The notes: a model not told the origin generated them from the sequence alone. DNA of 64,000 nt from Cornus controversa (GCA_026545225.1 CM048849.1:33614336-33678335), one strand, 5' to 3'. Shown: positions 45,388-58,333, counted from the stretch's first letter. Translations and numbers: made by a program.

Positions 45388-47110
45388 GGGGCAAGCATGG
45401 TGGGAAGAGGAAATGTACTACTGGAAGCAGAAATCAAGGGTATCATGGTTACAACATGGTGACAAGAATACAACTTTCTTTCATCAGAAGACAATGATCA
45501 GAAGAAAGAAAAATGAGATAACTGGGCTGGAAAATGGGAATATAAGATTTTTTTCAAAAATCTTGGCAACTAGGTTAAAGCCATTACTGAAGTTGCTTAT
45601 TGGTCAGTCATAATCAAAGTGCTTTTGTGCCTCAAAGATTAATACATGACAATAATTGTGATAGCTCATGAGGTTTTGCATTATTTAAATACCAAAAGTC
45701 AAGGAAAAACTGGTTTTTTGGCATTGAAATTGGATAATGGCCAAGGCATATGATAGAGTGGAGTGGAGTTAAGTTTCATTGAAAAATTGATGGAAAAACT
45801 TGGTTTTCATACTCAGTTAGTTATGAATTGTATTTCGACTGTTTCCTACTCTATTATTATAAATGGTGAGGCTGGAGGGATAATTGATAATTCAACCATA
45901 TGGGGGTCTTCGGCAAGGAGATCCTATTTCTCCTTGCATCTTTTTGCTATGTACTGAACGATTTTCAATGCTGATTCAGAAAGCTATTAGCAGAAGAAGA
46001 TTTGACTGGGTGAAAATTGGCAAGTTTGTTCCAACCAATCATTCATTTTTTTATTTATTTCAATGAAAAAAGAGGAGTTGAAAATGAGTGTGACTGTTTC
46101 TAGATCAGTGGGCTGATACATGGATTCCGTTTCCTTTGCCTGACATTAAATATTGATGCTTGTTTTCGAATGGAAACAAACGACTCTGGTGGTGGTTAGG
46201 GCGTAGCTAGAGGCACCAGTGTGTACATTAGTACCCAATTAATTTTATACTTTTTTTTTATACCTATAGAAAATATAATTTTTTTGGATTTAAAACTGGG
46301 AGGACCTATTAAGGCCTGAGTGATGTACCCACTTAGTTTTATAAAAAAACAAATTATACATATCGTATATAAAATTATTTTTTAGGTTTATACTTTAGAC
46401 GCTTTCTAGGGTTTTTTGGTTCAGCCGTCATCCCGTTCTTCCATTTTCTCGATCTCTCTCTTTCCCATGTTACTAAGTATCTCGGTCTCTCTCTATTTTC
46501 TCGGTTGCTCTTCAACTGCAAGTTTCATCTATTTCCTTCATTCACTCTCTCAGAATATATTATTTAACGTTTTCAGAATATGAAGTCTCGAAGAAGATTG
46601 TTATAAACAATAGTTACAATATCATGTTATTTTGACATTTTGTTGTATAAAAGATATTAGATTTTATATGTGCTATTTTATTTTGTCGTATTTTTAATAC
46701 TTAAAATTTTTTTATTTTACTTGAGCTCCTACGTTCGTACCCATTTGTATAAATTACTGACTACACCCCTGCTGGTGGTGTTATTCTCAGAGAGATTACA
46801 GAAGTTATCTAGTGAGAGTTGCTTCTTTTTTCTTCCAACAGGTTAGTTAGTAGTGCTGTGATTGGAGAGGCTATGGTGTTAAAGGGAGGCTATCAAGCTG
46901 TTGATGTGTTGGGACTTGGGGGTACAGTGATGTGTGTATGGAAGGTGATTGTCAATCAGTTATGGCTTTGAATCCTACTGCTATGTTACTTCCTTTACTT
47001 TATTATGGTGCTCTACAAAATGTAATATGCTAGCTAGCTCATTGTATTTGTAGATGGGCCCTTCATAATTGGGCTGGGGATTGTGAGTGAAACATGTGGC
47101 CTTTTTTCTG
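44690..47110 (+). pseudogene. L1-clade LINE, heavily decayed
   Basis: Plus-strand blocks in several frames: endonuclease part (LMGDFNSIIHASEKRGEAVD, FTWWNR, LDRGLCS, GSDHEALL), linker (AWWEEEMYYWKQKSRVSWLQ, GDKNTTFFH), reverse transcriptase pieces (SKILATRLKPLLK, SAFVPQRLIHDN, MAKAYDRVEW, LRQGDPISPCIFLLCTE), and an RNase H-like C-terminal region (GEAMVLKGGYQAVD, RWALHNWAGD) near 46860-47090. Stops, frameshifts and a large internal loss separate them; the catalytic FADD box was not found. An (AG)n expansion at 45351-45384 lies inside. The RNase H part is split by the hAT-like MITE at 46197-46771. Confidence 0.8.
46197..46771. mobile_element. hAT-like MITE nested in the L1 relic
   Basis: The left tip TAGGGCGTAGCTAG and the reverse complement of the right tip CAGGGGTGTAGTCAG resemble each other and hAT ends (CAGGGGCGGAGC type). 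Flanks GTGGTGGT and CTGGTGGT agree in 7 of 8 positions; the GGT run blurs the exact border. Joining across it restores continuity of the LINE's 'ctggtggtg' and following RNase H-like text. There is no coding capacity. Confidence 0.6.
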
Positions 47111-47292
47111 GTGGCATAAGTGTGTTGATACTGATTCTATTTCTATTTCTATTTCTATTTCTTCTTTACTCTTGGTTATTGATTGTTAGTTTGTTACCAA
47201 CTACTTATTACTTTTATTTATATATTATTTCATTATTTTTTTCCCAGAAATTCAAACAAATTTATTGAGTATAGCAATAATAGATACAAGTA

Positions 47293-47610
47293 CAACCCAA
47301 AAAAAGGAGGCAACTTGGCTTTGCCAAATTTGCATGTCAGCCCAAAAATTAAAAAAATATCATTTATAGCCCAAATAGACATTTGACCCAGCCCAATAGT
47401 AAACATTACTAACATTAGTTGGCCCTTATTGGGGGAGATTCATATGAAAGCAAATAGACATTTGACCCAGCCCAATAGCAAGCATTACTAACATTAGTTG
47501 GCCCTTATTGGGGGAGATTCATATGAAAGGGTATTTTACAACTTAGAATGGAACTAGGAATTGGATGGCTATTAAGTGTTTGTATTGTTGCGATTTTTGC
47601 ATTAATGTGC
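47293..47610 (+). repeat. Direct repeat flanking the L1 relic, right copy, with internal doubling
   Basis: Partner of 44333-44556. It contains a 79-bp tandem duplication (47372-47450 and 47451-47529: 'caaatagacatttgacccag' to 'agattcatatgaaag'). Confidence 0.8.
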
Positions 47611-48362
47611 TATATATATATATACAATTGATGATGAGTCTTCAATTGAAAACAAATACTATATGTCTGTGACAGTAAACTACTCTCATAACAGTACATT
47701 ATTGGTAGGCCTGTCAAAATGGACGGATTTTAACCGGTTCAAACGTGGGATGGTTCAATCCGTCTACAGCAAGTTAGGTCAGCTAGTTATTAACCATGTA
47801 AAAAATGATATATCTTCGGAATTCGAAGGTTTTCAAATGAGCTTATGTGAGTGAGAGATGATGGCGTCATGTTTACGTCTCACATAATTTTATTTGGAAA
47901 TTTTTGAATTTGGACTCTATATCACGGTAGAAGTCTATTGGACGGGGATTTACTATTTTTTTTATCCATGTGTAACCCTTTGATTGGCCCACGTCATCAC
48001 TTATGTGGCTTTTCACGTGACTGCCACATTTGTTTGCAGAGAGTTTTATTTTAGGCAAACAACCTATCTGCCTATCGTGAGGATTGCTTAATTTTAATAT
48101 TCAATTGACACTTGTATATATATGTATACAAGTAAATATAGACAAATGGGAGTCATATGAGTGAGAAAACTTGCATAACAAAACCTATCTGTCTACAATT
48201 GTAACTACATTGAAAGCGTCTCCCACTTTCCCTCTACTTTTTGGGAATTATTATTGTAGACCAACAACTTTTCTATTAGTCTTTTGAATACTCCTTCGAA
48301 TCATATTTAATAAGTTCTTGCTTTTCATTTAAAATTCAAAACCCAAAAGATGAAAAAAATAG

Positions 48363-48408
<46 letters not shown>

Positions 48409-48905
48409 GATGTAAAGGGTTGTCATCGGGTGGACATATATGCATGTGAGGGCATTATATTATATTATTAACGGCCATCGTTATATTAACAACCATGAAT
48501 GCTTGCACTCCATCTGCTACTTATTTCACAAGGTTTTATTTCATGCAGCACCGTTAGGTTTGACATTCCTCAATCTTAGGTTCGGTTGAGTTGACTTGCT
48601 TTTGCGTGTTAATTTGTGCATAATGTATTTATCAAAAAATAATGATAAATAAAGTGAAAACTAAATAATCAAATAAAACACAAAGTTTGGGATCTACCAA
48701 TGATACATAGTGGAGTGTCATGTCGAATTTTCAAAAAGAGACAAACATACTTCTAAATATTCATATTATCTAATATTTGTATTTTATTTTATAAAGTAAA
48801 CTAATTTAATTGGTGTTACATAGTTTTAATATATGTATTTCACTCTTTTTGAAAAAAAATAATAATACAACAACAAGATTGAGCCATTATATATTATTTA
48901 AGTTC
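47611..48905. other. Intergenic with TA microsatellites
   Basis: A weak inverted match ('gagcttatgtgag' / 'ctcacataattttattt', about 47838-47895) hints at an old MITE. (TA)n tract at 48369-48401. No gene seen. Confidence 0.4.
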
Positions 48906-48912
48906 GTTTTTA

Positions 48913-49158
48913 CTCCATTCGTCCCACAATTTTTGGGATGTTTGGGAAATCCAACTTTCTATGGTGGGACCAACTTTTTATAATAATAATGAATGAATTT
49001 ACACATTAGTCATTATTTAAAGGTTATTATTATTATTATTATTATTATATGATGGGTCAACTTTTAGTATAATAGAGTTTGAAAGGGGCAATTTAGGAAT
49101 TATATAAAAGATAGTACATCTATTTTAAAAAATAGCCATGTATATGGGACGGAGGGAG
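48913..49158. mobile_element. Stowaway (Tc1/mariner) MITE
   Basis: Left CTCCATTCGTCCC and right GGGACGGAGGGAG are inverted copies of the Stowaway tip CTCCCTCCGTCCC, flanked by TA duplications (48911-48912, 49159-49160). 246 bp, AT-rich, non-coding. Confidence 0.9.
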
Positions 49159-49571
49159 TAATAAAATAATGTTATTACGAAGTTGACCTCATGACAGTTG
49201 TCTTGTCCTCAGCTCTTTTTCAAATTAATACATTTTGAGTAAAAAAATAATATGCACAAGTTATATCGTCTCGTAGCTAATATAAAATAATTTCAAAAAT
49301 TTTACGAGAAAGTCAAAATTGATGATTTAATTTGATCAAATGAAGTCAAAAGAAATTGAACGTAAAAGTTTGTCAAATTTGTGTAATCTACTGTGAATTA
49401 ATTTTTGGTACAAAATTTTATATCTATAATTTTCCTACAATGTTTTAAAAACAATTAAGTGTATTTTTCAATACTTGTATATGATGATTACGACAAAAAG
49501 ACAGAAAATGACAACTGAGGTCAATACAATGATATTACTCTATGTAAGAAAAAGTGTGATACGTATCTTAT

Positions 49572-49780
49572 GGGCATGGATCCTCTCCTTTATAATCTCT
49601 CTACTGGTTTCTGCAGGGGTCAATCATGCGGCCCATATTTTGCCACATCATTTTTTTACTAAATATGTGTCCCTACCTGAGAACGGATCCACATTTGAAA
49701 AATGATGTGGCAAAATATGGACCGCATGATTGACCCTGCAGAAACCAGCAGAGAGATTCTAATGGAGAGGATCCATGCCC
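49572..49780. mobile_element. Long-hairpin MITE
   Basis: Almost the whole 209 bp is an inverted repeat: 'gggcatggatcctctcc' to 'gccacatcattttt' on the left is answered by 'aaaaatgatgtggc' to 'ggagaggatccatgccc' on the right, around a loop of about 45 bp. The 8-bp TATCTTAT lies on both sides (49564-49571, 49782-49789), with one odd base at the right border. 8-9 bp duplications fit hAT or Mutator. A transcript would form a near-perfect hairpin. Confidence 0.8.
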
Positions 49781-49884
49781 CTATCTTATACCCAATATTG
49801 CATGCTAGACACAAGTACTTCAACTCTCTTTGGAGAGATTCTAACGGTGTAGTGAAGTACAAGTCCTTTGGAGCAAATTTTTAG

Positions 49885-49888
49885 AAAG

Positions 49889-49931
<43 letters not shown>

Positions 49932-52657
49932 CCTATATTTTAAAAGAAAGTAAGATTTAGAAAGCATCCTAGTTATGGAGCCATGTTTTGACAAATTCTG
50001 ATGAAGAGTAACATGAGTTTATTTTCAATTTAAGCTTCTTGAGCGCCCAACCAACTTTCCAATTTCGACAGATAAACCAACCAACCACCCAACCGAGAGA
50101 CACGACAGCAAAAGACATTCAATAAATGATCTTCTCATATACAGAGGAAAACTTAATTTCACATTGTACTTTTCAGATTTATTACAGCAAATTGTTATTG
50201 ACACTCCACGTTAAGAGGCGTCCTACCTAATAAATTTAGAGACTGAAATGACTATTTTGTCCTTGCTTTTGTAATTTTACTGTGTCATTTTCACACTTCT
50301 ATAGGTTATTTCCTTTAGAGGACAAGGAGTGAACCTGTCATTTCAGTTATTAAAACTAAAAAGCGGTGCACTTGAGTTCAAATATGAAAGGTGAAATACG
50401 TAGCAATAATATGATCTCTCTTGGTATGTATTAAATTGATTGGTTAGCCGATGCATATTTGTTTGGTCAGCTCACGCGGTTGGTTAGGGCTCCAAATTAT
50501 TTTCGACCAATCAAACACAATACTATTGTTTGGTCTCATTAATTTTTTTTATTTATTAATTATGTTTATTTTACCAAATCCAATACTACTAACCTCATTT
50601 AAAAATAAAATTATTAACTATGGTTCATTTAAATAACTTAATACTAATGGATTTCATTTTTTTTTTATAAAAAAAGTACTAACTTAATGTTCAATTGGTC
50701 TCTTTGTGTTTTCTCTTTTTTTTCTTCACTGCTCATTCTCTCTCATTTTCTTCTTCTTTCTTCACGGCTAAATAGTAGCAAGCAACGACTATTTCCTGTA
50801 GAGGTTGTGGTTCACCAAAGTCTAATTCATATCCTAGGTAAGTTTCTCTCTCATTTCTAGTTCTATACTTCTAGTCTTCGATGCATCATCTGTTTCACTT
50901 TCACTCCAAAATTGGAAGCCTCTTGCTTATCATACCTAATGGGCAAAAATTATTTTTCTGGTCAAAAATCATTTGTTTCACTTCCTTGATAATTGCAATT
51001 TTTTAAAAAGAAAAAAAAAAGATGAAATTATATTATTTAGGCACAAGTAATTAGAAAATTAGAAATAAAATTAGTATGTTTGATTTTTCATAACTGTATA
51101 TATCACCTTTTGTGGAAACTCTTCCTTTGGAGCCATACTCTGGCAAATATTTATAATTTCAAATAGCAAACTTAAAATTAATAATAATCTTGCATTCAAA
51201 TTCATTTTTAAAAAGGAACAAATTAATGAAATATTGTAATTTTTCTACAAAAGTATATGGATATTAAATATTATATTCACGAGCTTTTCGTGTTGCCTTC
51301 ATGATTCATCTTTTGTCCTAGCTAGTACACAACTAAACATTATTTTTCTTTCTTTCTTTTTTTGCCATGTACAATCTAAGTCCTGCTCAACATTTAATGA
51401 TTGAACATAATTAATTATTTAAGTATTGTCATCAAAGTTTTGATATTTATTCTTTTTTTTTTCTTATCTTATTAGACTGTTAGTTGTTTATATATTATAC
51501 TGAGATGAGATGCTGAATTAGAATTATCTTATTCCAGTTGTGGATTGTCTCGGTTATTTGGCTTGTGCCTTCATGGGTTAGAAATTGAAAGCATAACTAT
51601 TTAAAGATATGTTTTTGGTTATTTGTTGTTTCTCATGTGGCCTATGTTTTTTTTTTTTGGCCCTTGATATTTTTAATTTGTTATTATACTGAAATTCCCT
51701 ATAAAATATTATATAGGTGCATATTTACTCTCTTAGGAGATTTGTCCCCGTTGTGAAAAGAAAATTTGAGTTATGTCTACTAAAAATATGAATTCAGGCA
51801 TGAGAAAAGAAAAAAAATAAGAATGAATTTCAGCATAAATATATTTTATAAGTTTATTGTCTCATTTTAATAAATAAAAATTACGCTATTATAAAATTTA
51901 TGTGGATGTGAGTCTTATGTATAAGGGGCCTCACATTTGAAAATTCGTCTAAAACCCTAAAATTCGTCTAAAACCCCTCAAAATTTTGTGAATATCCAGG
52001 CCGGCCCTGCCACCACTCTTAACAAAACAATTACACCGATTGATTGGTTCAGTTAATGAAAACCAAAAGTTTAAACAAAATTAGAAATGGAATTCTCCTC
52101 ATTCATTAGATATATTCATGAATTGGATCCCACACACGTTCAGTTGATTGTATCTAACGAATGAAAAGTCTTTGGCTCACCATTTTGTTCAAATTCTTCG
52201 GCCTTAAAATCATTATCTTTCTACAAAGTATTGCCTTTAGTGTGTAGAAAAATTATTAATAGCTTAGGGTGGTCCAATTAAATCAGAATTGAAGTCAACT
52301 GCAAGATATTATTAAAAATTATTAAACGTTGATAGATCCACTTTTCTTATTTTTGAAGAGTTTTGAACCACATGATGCAGAATCATCCAATAGTTTCTCG
52401 AGTCTATCCAAGTGAGCTGTCAGACTTTTCCATCTAATTTTGTGACACAATTTAAGCATCATGAAAGCCCCCAATTCATTGATGTATTAGAAGCTCTCTC
52501 TTTCCAACTTGTGAGGAGGCATGTCTGACGCTGTCCACTTGGTCCTGAAATTGGAAAACCATTGTTCTGAGCCAAATCTTCATTGACCCTCAATTGTTCG
52601 CCAACTTAATTCTCTATCGCTATGATTTTTCTGCAAGAAGTGACATGACAACGTACC

Positions 52658-52689
<32 letters not shown>

Positions 52690-53480
52690 TAGGAAAAGTT
52701 ACAATTTTTAGTCCGTAATTCGTAAAGTTTGAGTTCTTGATGGACTCACGTGTTATTTTGGAAACAATTTTTACTTTGAATTCGAGTTGTCAAAACTTTA
52801 TTGAAATGGGTATAACATGCCTTGCTTAGTTTGTCTAATGAAACTCAAATCACATCATTGCATTGGATATGAGTTCGGATTCTCTGCATGTTAGAATTTT
52901 TCAACACAATTAAATCAATTTTTTACCCATCAAATTTACTTATTTCATGTACAGTCTTGAAAACAGATTTAATGTGTGAAAAAATTATCATACAAAAAAC
53001 CGAACAAATTTGTTTAAATACATATTTAAATGTGTCGACAGAAAATCATTACGGCAAATGATAGAGACTTAGAGACCGCCCTTCTTTGAATTATTGAATC
53101 CTCAATCACTAATCAAAATAGTGATTGAAATTGTCAATGTTTCTATATCTAGGATGAAGCTAAATGGATAAAAGTAAAAATAATTTATGCGAGTTGAGTG
53201 GTGGACTCGACAACGTCACTCACCTGACTCAATCCGAAGATAAATCATTATTCAATAGATAATTCTATCCAAATTAAGGAAAGTGAGTGTAATATTCAAA
53301 TTAAACAACAACTCCATGTGTATAATGGCATTCCATCAATCTACACAAGAAAAACAACCTTTTTGATTCTGTTCTTGATCACTACACTACCTCCTACAGA
53401 CCAGAAATCACGATTGATTTATAGAAAAGAAACATTATGCAGAACAGAAAGTACAATAATTAAGTAAGAAAAAAAAAAAA
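49885..53480. other. Long AT-rich intergenic region
   Basis: No gene recognised. (TA)n tracts at 49891-49925 and 52660-52685. A pyrimidine-rich stretch followed by 'ctaggtaagttt' (50690-50850) resembles a 5' leader and splice donor, but no coding exon follows. Near 51990-52010 'ccaggccggccctgcc' resembles a hAT tip (CAGGGCCGGCC on the minus strand); its partner was not found. Confidence 0.4.
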
Positions 53481-53487
53481 AAAGTTT

Positions 53488-55665
53488 TCAAGAAACAATG
53501 GGTCTCTCTTTGGGCACATGAACTGGGAATTCATGAATCTCATCCATCCAAGGGTTCTTCTCCTTGGCTGGATCAACGGTCCTGAGTGCGCGCCACACCG
53601 CACTATTACACTTGAAACCAGACCCAAAAGCAATTTGCCAGGTTCGATCACCCTTCCTGACCCTCCCTTTGGCCTCAGTGTAAGCCAACTCGTACCACAA
53701 TGAACTGCTCGATGTGTTGCCAAACCTATTGAGTGTCATTCTTGATGGCTCCATATGCCATTCAGTGAGCTCGAGGTTCTTCTCGAGCTCATCCAACACA
53801 GCCCTGCCTCCGGCATGAATGCAGAAATGCTGGAAGGCGAGCTTGAAGTCCGGAATGTAGGGCTTGATCTTCATTTTGAAGATCTTCCTCCCCACCAATG
53901 TCGCGAAAAACAGTAGCTGCTCGGACATTGGGAGGACCAGTGGGCCGAGGGTGGTGATGTTGGCTTTCAGGGCTTCTCCGGCCACAGCCATGAGGTCTTT
54001 GGAGAGGGCCACGCCGACTCTCTTGGTTTCGTCCTCTTCTTGGAAGACGCAGCCGTAGCAACGGTCATCCGCGCCCTTGTGGGTGCGGACGGTGTGGATG
54101 AGCTGGTACTTTGAACGGCGGCGGTCTGATGATTTGTTGGAGAGGAGGACGGCGGCGCCACCCATTCGGAAGAGGCAGTTGGAGACCAGCATTGATCGGT
54201 TGTTGCCGAAGTACCAGTTGAGAGTGATGTTCTCCATGCTCACCACCAGGGCATAGGAGTTCGGCTGGACCTGCGCGCATGCAGTTACAGTAACATTTAG
54301 ATGGTTATACCCAAACAAACGTAGCATTAGAAAATTAATTCAAAGGATTTTTTATTTAATGAAAGAAAAAATTATTGTCTCTTTACCAAATTTGAAACTT
54401 TGACCACGGATTTCTGGAACAAAAAATTATTAAATGGTCGGAAACAATGCATGTGGTCCTGGCCAATTACAGAGCTGGACCATCTAATATCTCAATTTAT
54501 TTGGAGATGAATTAATATAATGTACCGGTGTTACTTTCTAAAGGTCAAATATTGAAGTCACGTAAGAGTAAAAGTGGGTGTGTGAGTTTTTTACCGAATA
54601 GTAATAATAATAAAAATGATTTAGAATTCCACTCGGACAATTTTGATTATTTTATGCTAAGTGTAAGTTCACGTCATTAATAATAGTCATGATGTTATCA
54701 TGATTTCAATCTTCATTCACATAAAATCGATCAAAATTTGTCAGACGGTCGAACTCGGCTTCCTAACTCTAATAATAATAATAATAAAGAATTAATATTA
54801 GGTAATATTGTAACAAAGAAAGAAGTGAATCACACACATGGAGGGAGTACATGTGAAGAAGAGAGCTAAGGAAACAAACCTGTAAAAGTTGTTTGGCAAG
54901 GTCAATAGAAATGAGTCCTGCACTGCAACCCATCCCACCAAGATTGTAGCTCAAGATGTTTCCTCTAAGCTTGTAATGGTTGACAACCATGGCTGACAGA
55001 GATGGTGTGGGATTGAACAAGCTACAATTGACAATCACAATCCCAATATCTTTAGGCTTCACACCAGTCTTGTCCAACAGCTGATCAATGGCACCAAACA
55101 TCACCATCTCCGCCTCCTTCCTGGCCTCCGCCATACACGGGTTGGGCGGAACCCTAAGAACAGCCTCCGGGAAGTAAGTCTTGTCCCCCAACCCAGACCT
55201 CTCCAAAATCTTCTTCTGAAACGCCAAGTTCTCTTCCGTGAACGCCCCAGCGAGCCTCGATTTCTCCATGAATATCTCTCCGGTGCACATACGAGCTGGT
55301 TCGGGCTTGTAACACGAAAAATCAACCAAGTAGACCTTTCTAGGACGAGTCATGAAGGAAAGGGTGGCCAAGAAAACCATGAGTGCCGAGCATAGTATGA
55401 CCGAAACAACGTTGAATTTAAGGAGGTTCCATAGCTGGACTAGATCTTCAAATGTAAGCGTTGAGAGATGAAGTGAGACCACACCAAGAAGTGGTGTGAG
55501 CAATAGGTACATGGCATGGGTGATTAAGTAATGGTAACCAAGTTTCACATACTTGAGTCTAACTGATAAGAGGAAGTTTGGGAGCTTGTTCTTTATCTCA
55601 GCTACTGGAGATTCCACTGAAATCGTTGCGGCGTTCTGTTTCTGTTTCTGTTTCTCCTCTTCCAT
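53488..55665 (-). CDS. KCS11: 3-ketoacyl-CoA synthase, KCS11-like (2 exons)
   Basis: Exons inferred at 55665-54880 and 54270-53488 (GT/AG intron of 609 bp, phase 0), giving 522 residues, normal for the family. It catalyses the first, rate-limiting condensation of malonyl-CoA with long-chain acyl-CoA in very-long-chain fatty-acid elongation at the ER, feeding waxes, cuticle and sphingolipids. Seen: two N-terminal membrane segments (about 47-68 and 87-106), FAE1-type condensing domain, active Cys247 in GGMGCSAG, His414 in HFCIHAGG, Asn447 in RFGNTSS, with family-like spacing (167 and 33), and ER-side motifs such as [14 protein letters not shown]. The first ATG opens a KQKQKQ-rich cytosolic tail. 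The KCS11 label rests on remembered similarity (C-end [12 protein letters not shown]); a phylogeny could move it to a sister KCS. No defect seen. Confidence 0.9.
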
Positions 55666-55920
55666 TGTTGATCACAAAAATGAAACCAAACCCAATAAAA
55701 TCAATCTATACCCACTTCAAATTTGAGTATATATTTTGTGAAAAGAAAGAAGCTAGAAACTAACAATAATTGAACTTGAATGAACTAAGAGAAGTGATGA
55801 GAAGATTGAAGGAGGGATGGTTTGAAGTTTGGCGAGAAATTGGATGGAGAGAAGTGAGAGAGTAATGCCTTGCAAAAAAAGGGTTGGGGAGAAAGAATTT
55901 AAAGGGAGTGTGTGCTGATT

Positions 55921-55921
<1 letters not shown>

Positions 55922-55952
<31 letters not shown>
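55922..55952. repeat. (GA)n tract upstream of the KCS gene
   Basis: About 15 AG units some 260 bp upstream of the KCS start; on the gene strand a (TC)n tract. Such CT/GA stretches are frequent in plant core promoters and leaders. A functional role is inferred only. Confidence 0.6.
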
Positions 55953-55955
<3 letters not shown>

Positions 55956-56040
55956 GGGGTGCAACTACCCCAACGACCATCTAATGGTTATACCGCTGTG
56001 GCATTCAATTCGCCAGCCGGGGAAAGAGCGGGATTTCGTG

Positions 56041-56041
<1 letters not shown>

Positions 56042-56102
<61 letters not shown>
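56042..56102. repeat. (TA)n microsatellite
   Basis: About 24 uninterrupted TA units followed by 'gtatatatatat'. Open frames over it are artefacts. Confidence 0.9.
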
Positions 56103-56103
56103 T

Positions 56104-56780
56104 TGTTCGTGTGTGTGTATATTTGACCTAATTTAAGGGAACTAACTTCTAGTGTGCCATTCCTGAGGTGCAACTGTATGCCCGTGGCATTTAGTGTGCA
56201 ATGCGCGTGATATGTTGAATAGTTACAGGATCATGTTATCTTTTTCAGACTTGGTCTTCTTCCATGGACTATGTACCAAAATTGGTATTAAATTTTGGCT
56301 GATTTATTTATTTATTTATTTGTGAATTTGCTTCCCTCCAACCTAAGCCATCCGTCATGCAAAAGGAGGGTGAGAAAGTTACAAAATCTAAAATTTGATA
56401 AAAGTATTTTTCAAAGGGGTTAAAAACTTATATACCATTGTTTCTATATATATACACACACGTGTATGTATAAACACTTTCAATATTTATATAGAACATT
56501 ATTTTGTGGAATAATAAAAAGTGGCCTGCTTGATCAACTTCAGCCGACTGAGACATCATAACATCGCGATAAGTCTTACATTCACTAAAGATCTTAAAAT
56601 TGAAATTTAATCTCATCAAATGTATTTAAACTAAGAGTAACCATTATTTCTTTTATGTTAGGAGATACGTAGTATTAGTAATAATTTAACTTGCAAAAAA
56701 TTATAGTTGATTTTTTTGAGAGGAACACAAGCTAAGAAATCTATACATTTTTTTAAAAATTCTTAAAAAAAAAAAATTTT
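56104..56780. other. Intergenic, no gene seen
   Basis: AT-rich with short motif-free frames. Confidence 0.4.
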
Positions 56781-56783
56781 ATA

Positions 56784-57391
56784 CATCAAATGATTACTTT
56801 AAGAAATTCCAAAATAGTAAGCACCTTAACTAAATAAAATAAAACTATTATATTTTTTTTTTTTGGGTAAAGTGCAAAAAACTTTTTGAAATATTGTCCT
56901 TGCAAATAACTGTTCAAATTGCCTCTATGAACCAATGATTTGTTATAATAAATGACATACCTATCACACAAAAAATAATTTTAACCATTCTTATTAAATG
57001 CTAATTATACTATTTATCTTAATTTTATTATTGGTATCAATTTATTATAGACAATACTTAGGTCCAACCCTATGCAAACCAAGTTGGTTCTCCTGAATTA
57101 TGTGGTCCAATAAAAGTGTGACACGTGTCTAAAGGAAAAAAAAATTAAAAATGGGTATTACCCATTTCTTACGGGTTAAACCAAATGACAATGCATCTTA
57201 ACATTCGTCATTGTTAAACTTCCTACAAATTTGATACAACAAAACCCAAATTACCATATCAAAAAGTGACATAGATCTAATCAAATTTAAAACAAACTAT
57301 TATATACATATATATGAGTATATATATATACATACATGAGTACCTTCACTTTAAATATAAAGACGAATAGATTGAGAAGAGACCAAGATGT

Positions 57392-57436
<45 letters not shown>

Positions 57437-58333
57437 ATGGTATTTTTGTAACATATATCGTTATAGAAATATATATTAATTGTTACAAAAATACCATAGA
57501 TATATATATATATATCGTATATATATATATTGATTGTTATAGAAATATATATACAGTATTGTTACAAAAATACATATGGATAAATGTATATTAATGATGA
57601 AAGGGAGAGATAAAGATGTGAGAGAAATACAATTTCGATGAAGACAAGAGAGAGAGACACACAAATGAGAGAGAGTTTGTTGCAGATGAGAAAGAGCAAG
57701 AAAGAGAAATATAAATGAGAAAGATTGTTGCAGATGAGAGAATCTGGTTCAGGTTATGGGTTAACCAGTTAAAAAAATAGATTTGTTTCATTTGTAACTT
57801 ATTTTAATATTTTTATAAATTTGGAACACGTGTCACGCTTTTATTGAGCCACATCACATAGGAGAACTAACTTGGTTCGCATAGGGTTGGACCCAAGTAT
57901 TATCCATTTATTATAACAACAACAAAAAAATATAGAGTTGTAACTACCACCAAATTTAGCCAAATTCTAAAATGATTACTTTAAGAAATTCCAAAATAGT
58001 AAGCATCTTAACTAAATAAAGTAAAACTAACAAGCCTCTATATAAATTGTTTGCGAATACTTGATAAGTATTTTTTTACTATTATATTTTTTTGGATAAA
58101 GTGCCAAAAACTTTTTGAAATCTTGTCTTTGCAAATAACCGCCCAAATTGCCCCACTGAACTAATGATTTGTTGCAATCAATGACATAACTATCACAAAA
58201 GAAAATTTTAACCATTCTTATTAAATGTTAATTATACTATTTATCTTAATTTTATTACTGCTATCAATTTATCATAAAAATGAAAGATAATACAGAGTTG
58301 TAACTATCCCAAATTTAGTCAATTTCTAAAATG
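56784..58333 (+). repeat. Tandem duplication (~320 bp unit) split by a long-TIR element
   Basis: Unit 1 (56784-57049, continuing at 57916-57970) and unit 2 (57971-58333) share 'tgattactttaagaaattcc', 'aaaatagtaagca.cttaac', 'aactttttgaaat', 'tttgcaaataac', 'taaccattcttattaaatg' and 'ctatttatcttaattttatt'. The element at 57050-57906 interrupts unit 1. Unit 2 continues into the left arm of the large inverted repeat. Confidence 0.8.
57050..57906. mobile_element. Mutator-type MITE with long TIRs
   Basis: Left 'aatacttaggtccaacccta', 'tgcaaaccaagttggttctc' pairs with the reverse complement of the right end ('aatacttgggtccaacccta', 'tgcgaaccaagttagttctc'), continuing through 'aataaaagtgtgacacgtgt'; TIRs are about 75-90 bp. 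TTTATTATA (57041-57049, 57907-57915) is a perfect 9-bp duplication. The interior has (TA)n at 57397-57434 and internal palindromes ('tacaaaaataccatagatat'). No coding frame. Confidence 0.85.

Noticed and set aside
50690..50850. Pyrimidine-rich leader with GT donor ('ctaggtaagttt') as the start of a gene
   Set aside because: No TATA box placed with confidence and no coding exon recognised downstream on the plus strand.
53518..54161. Several frames on both strands across KCS exon 2
   Set aside because: Shadows of the KCS coding exon; the KCS frame holds the catalytic His and Asn.
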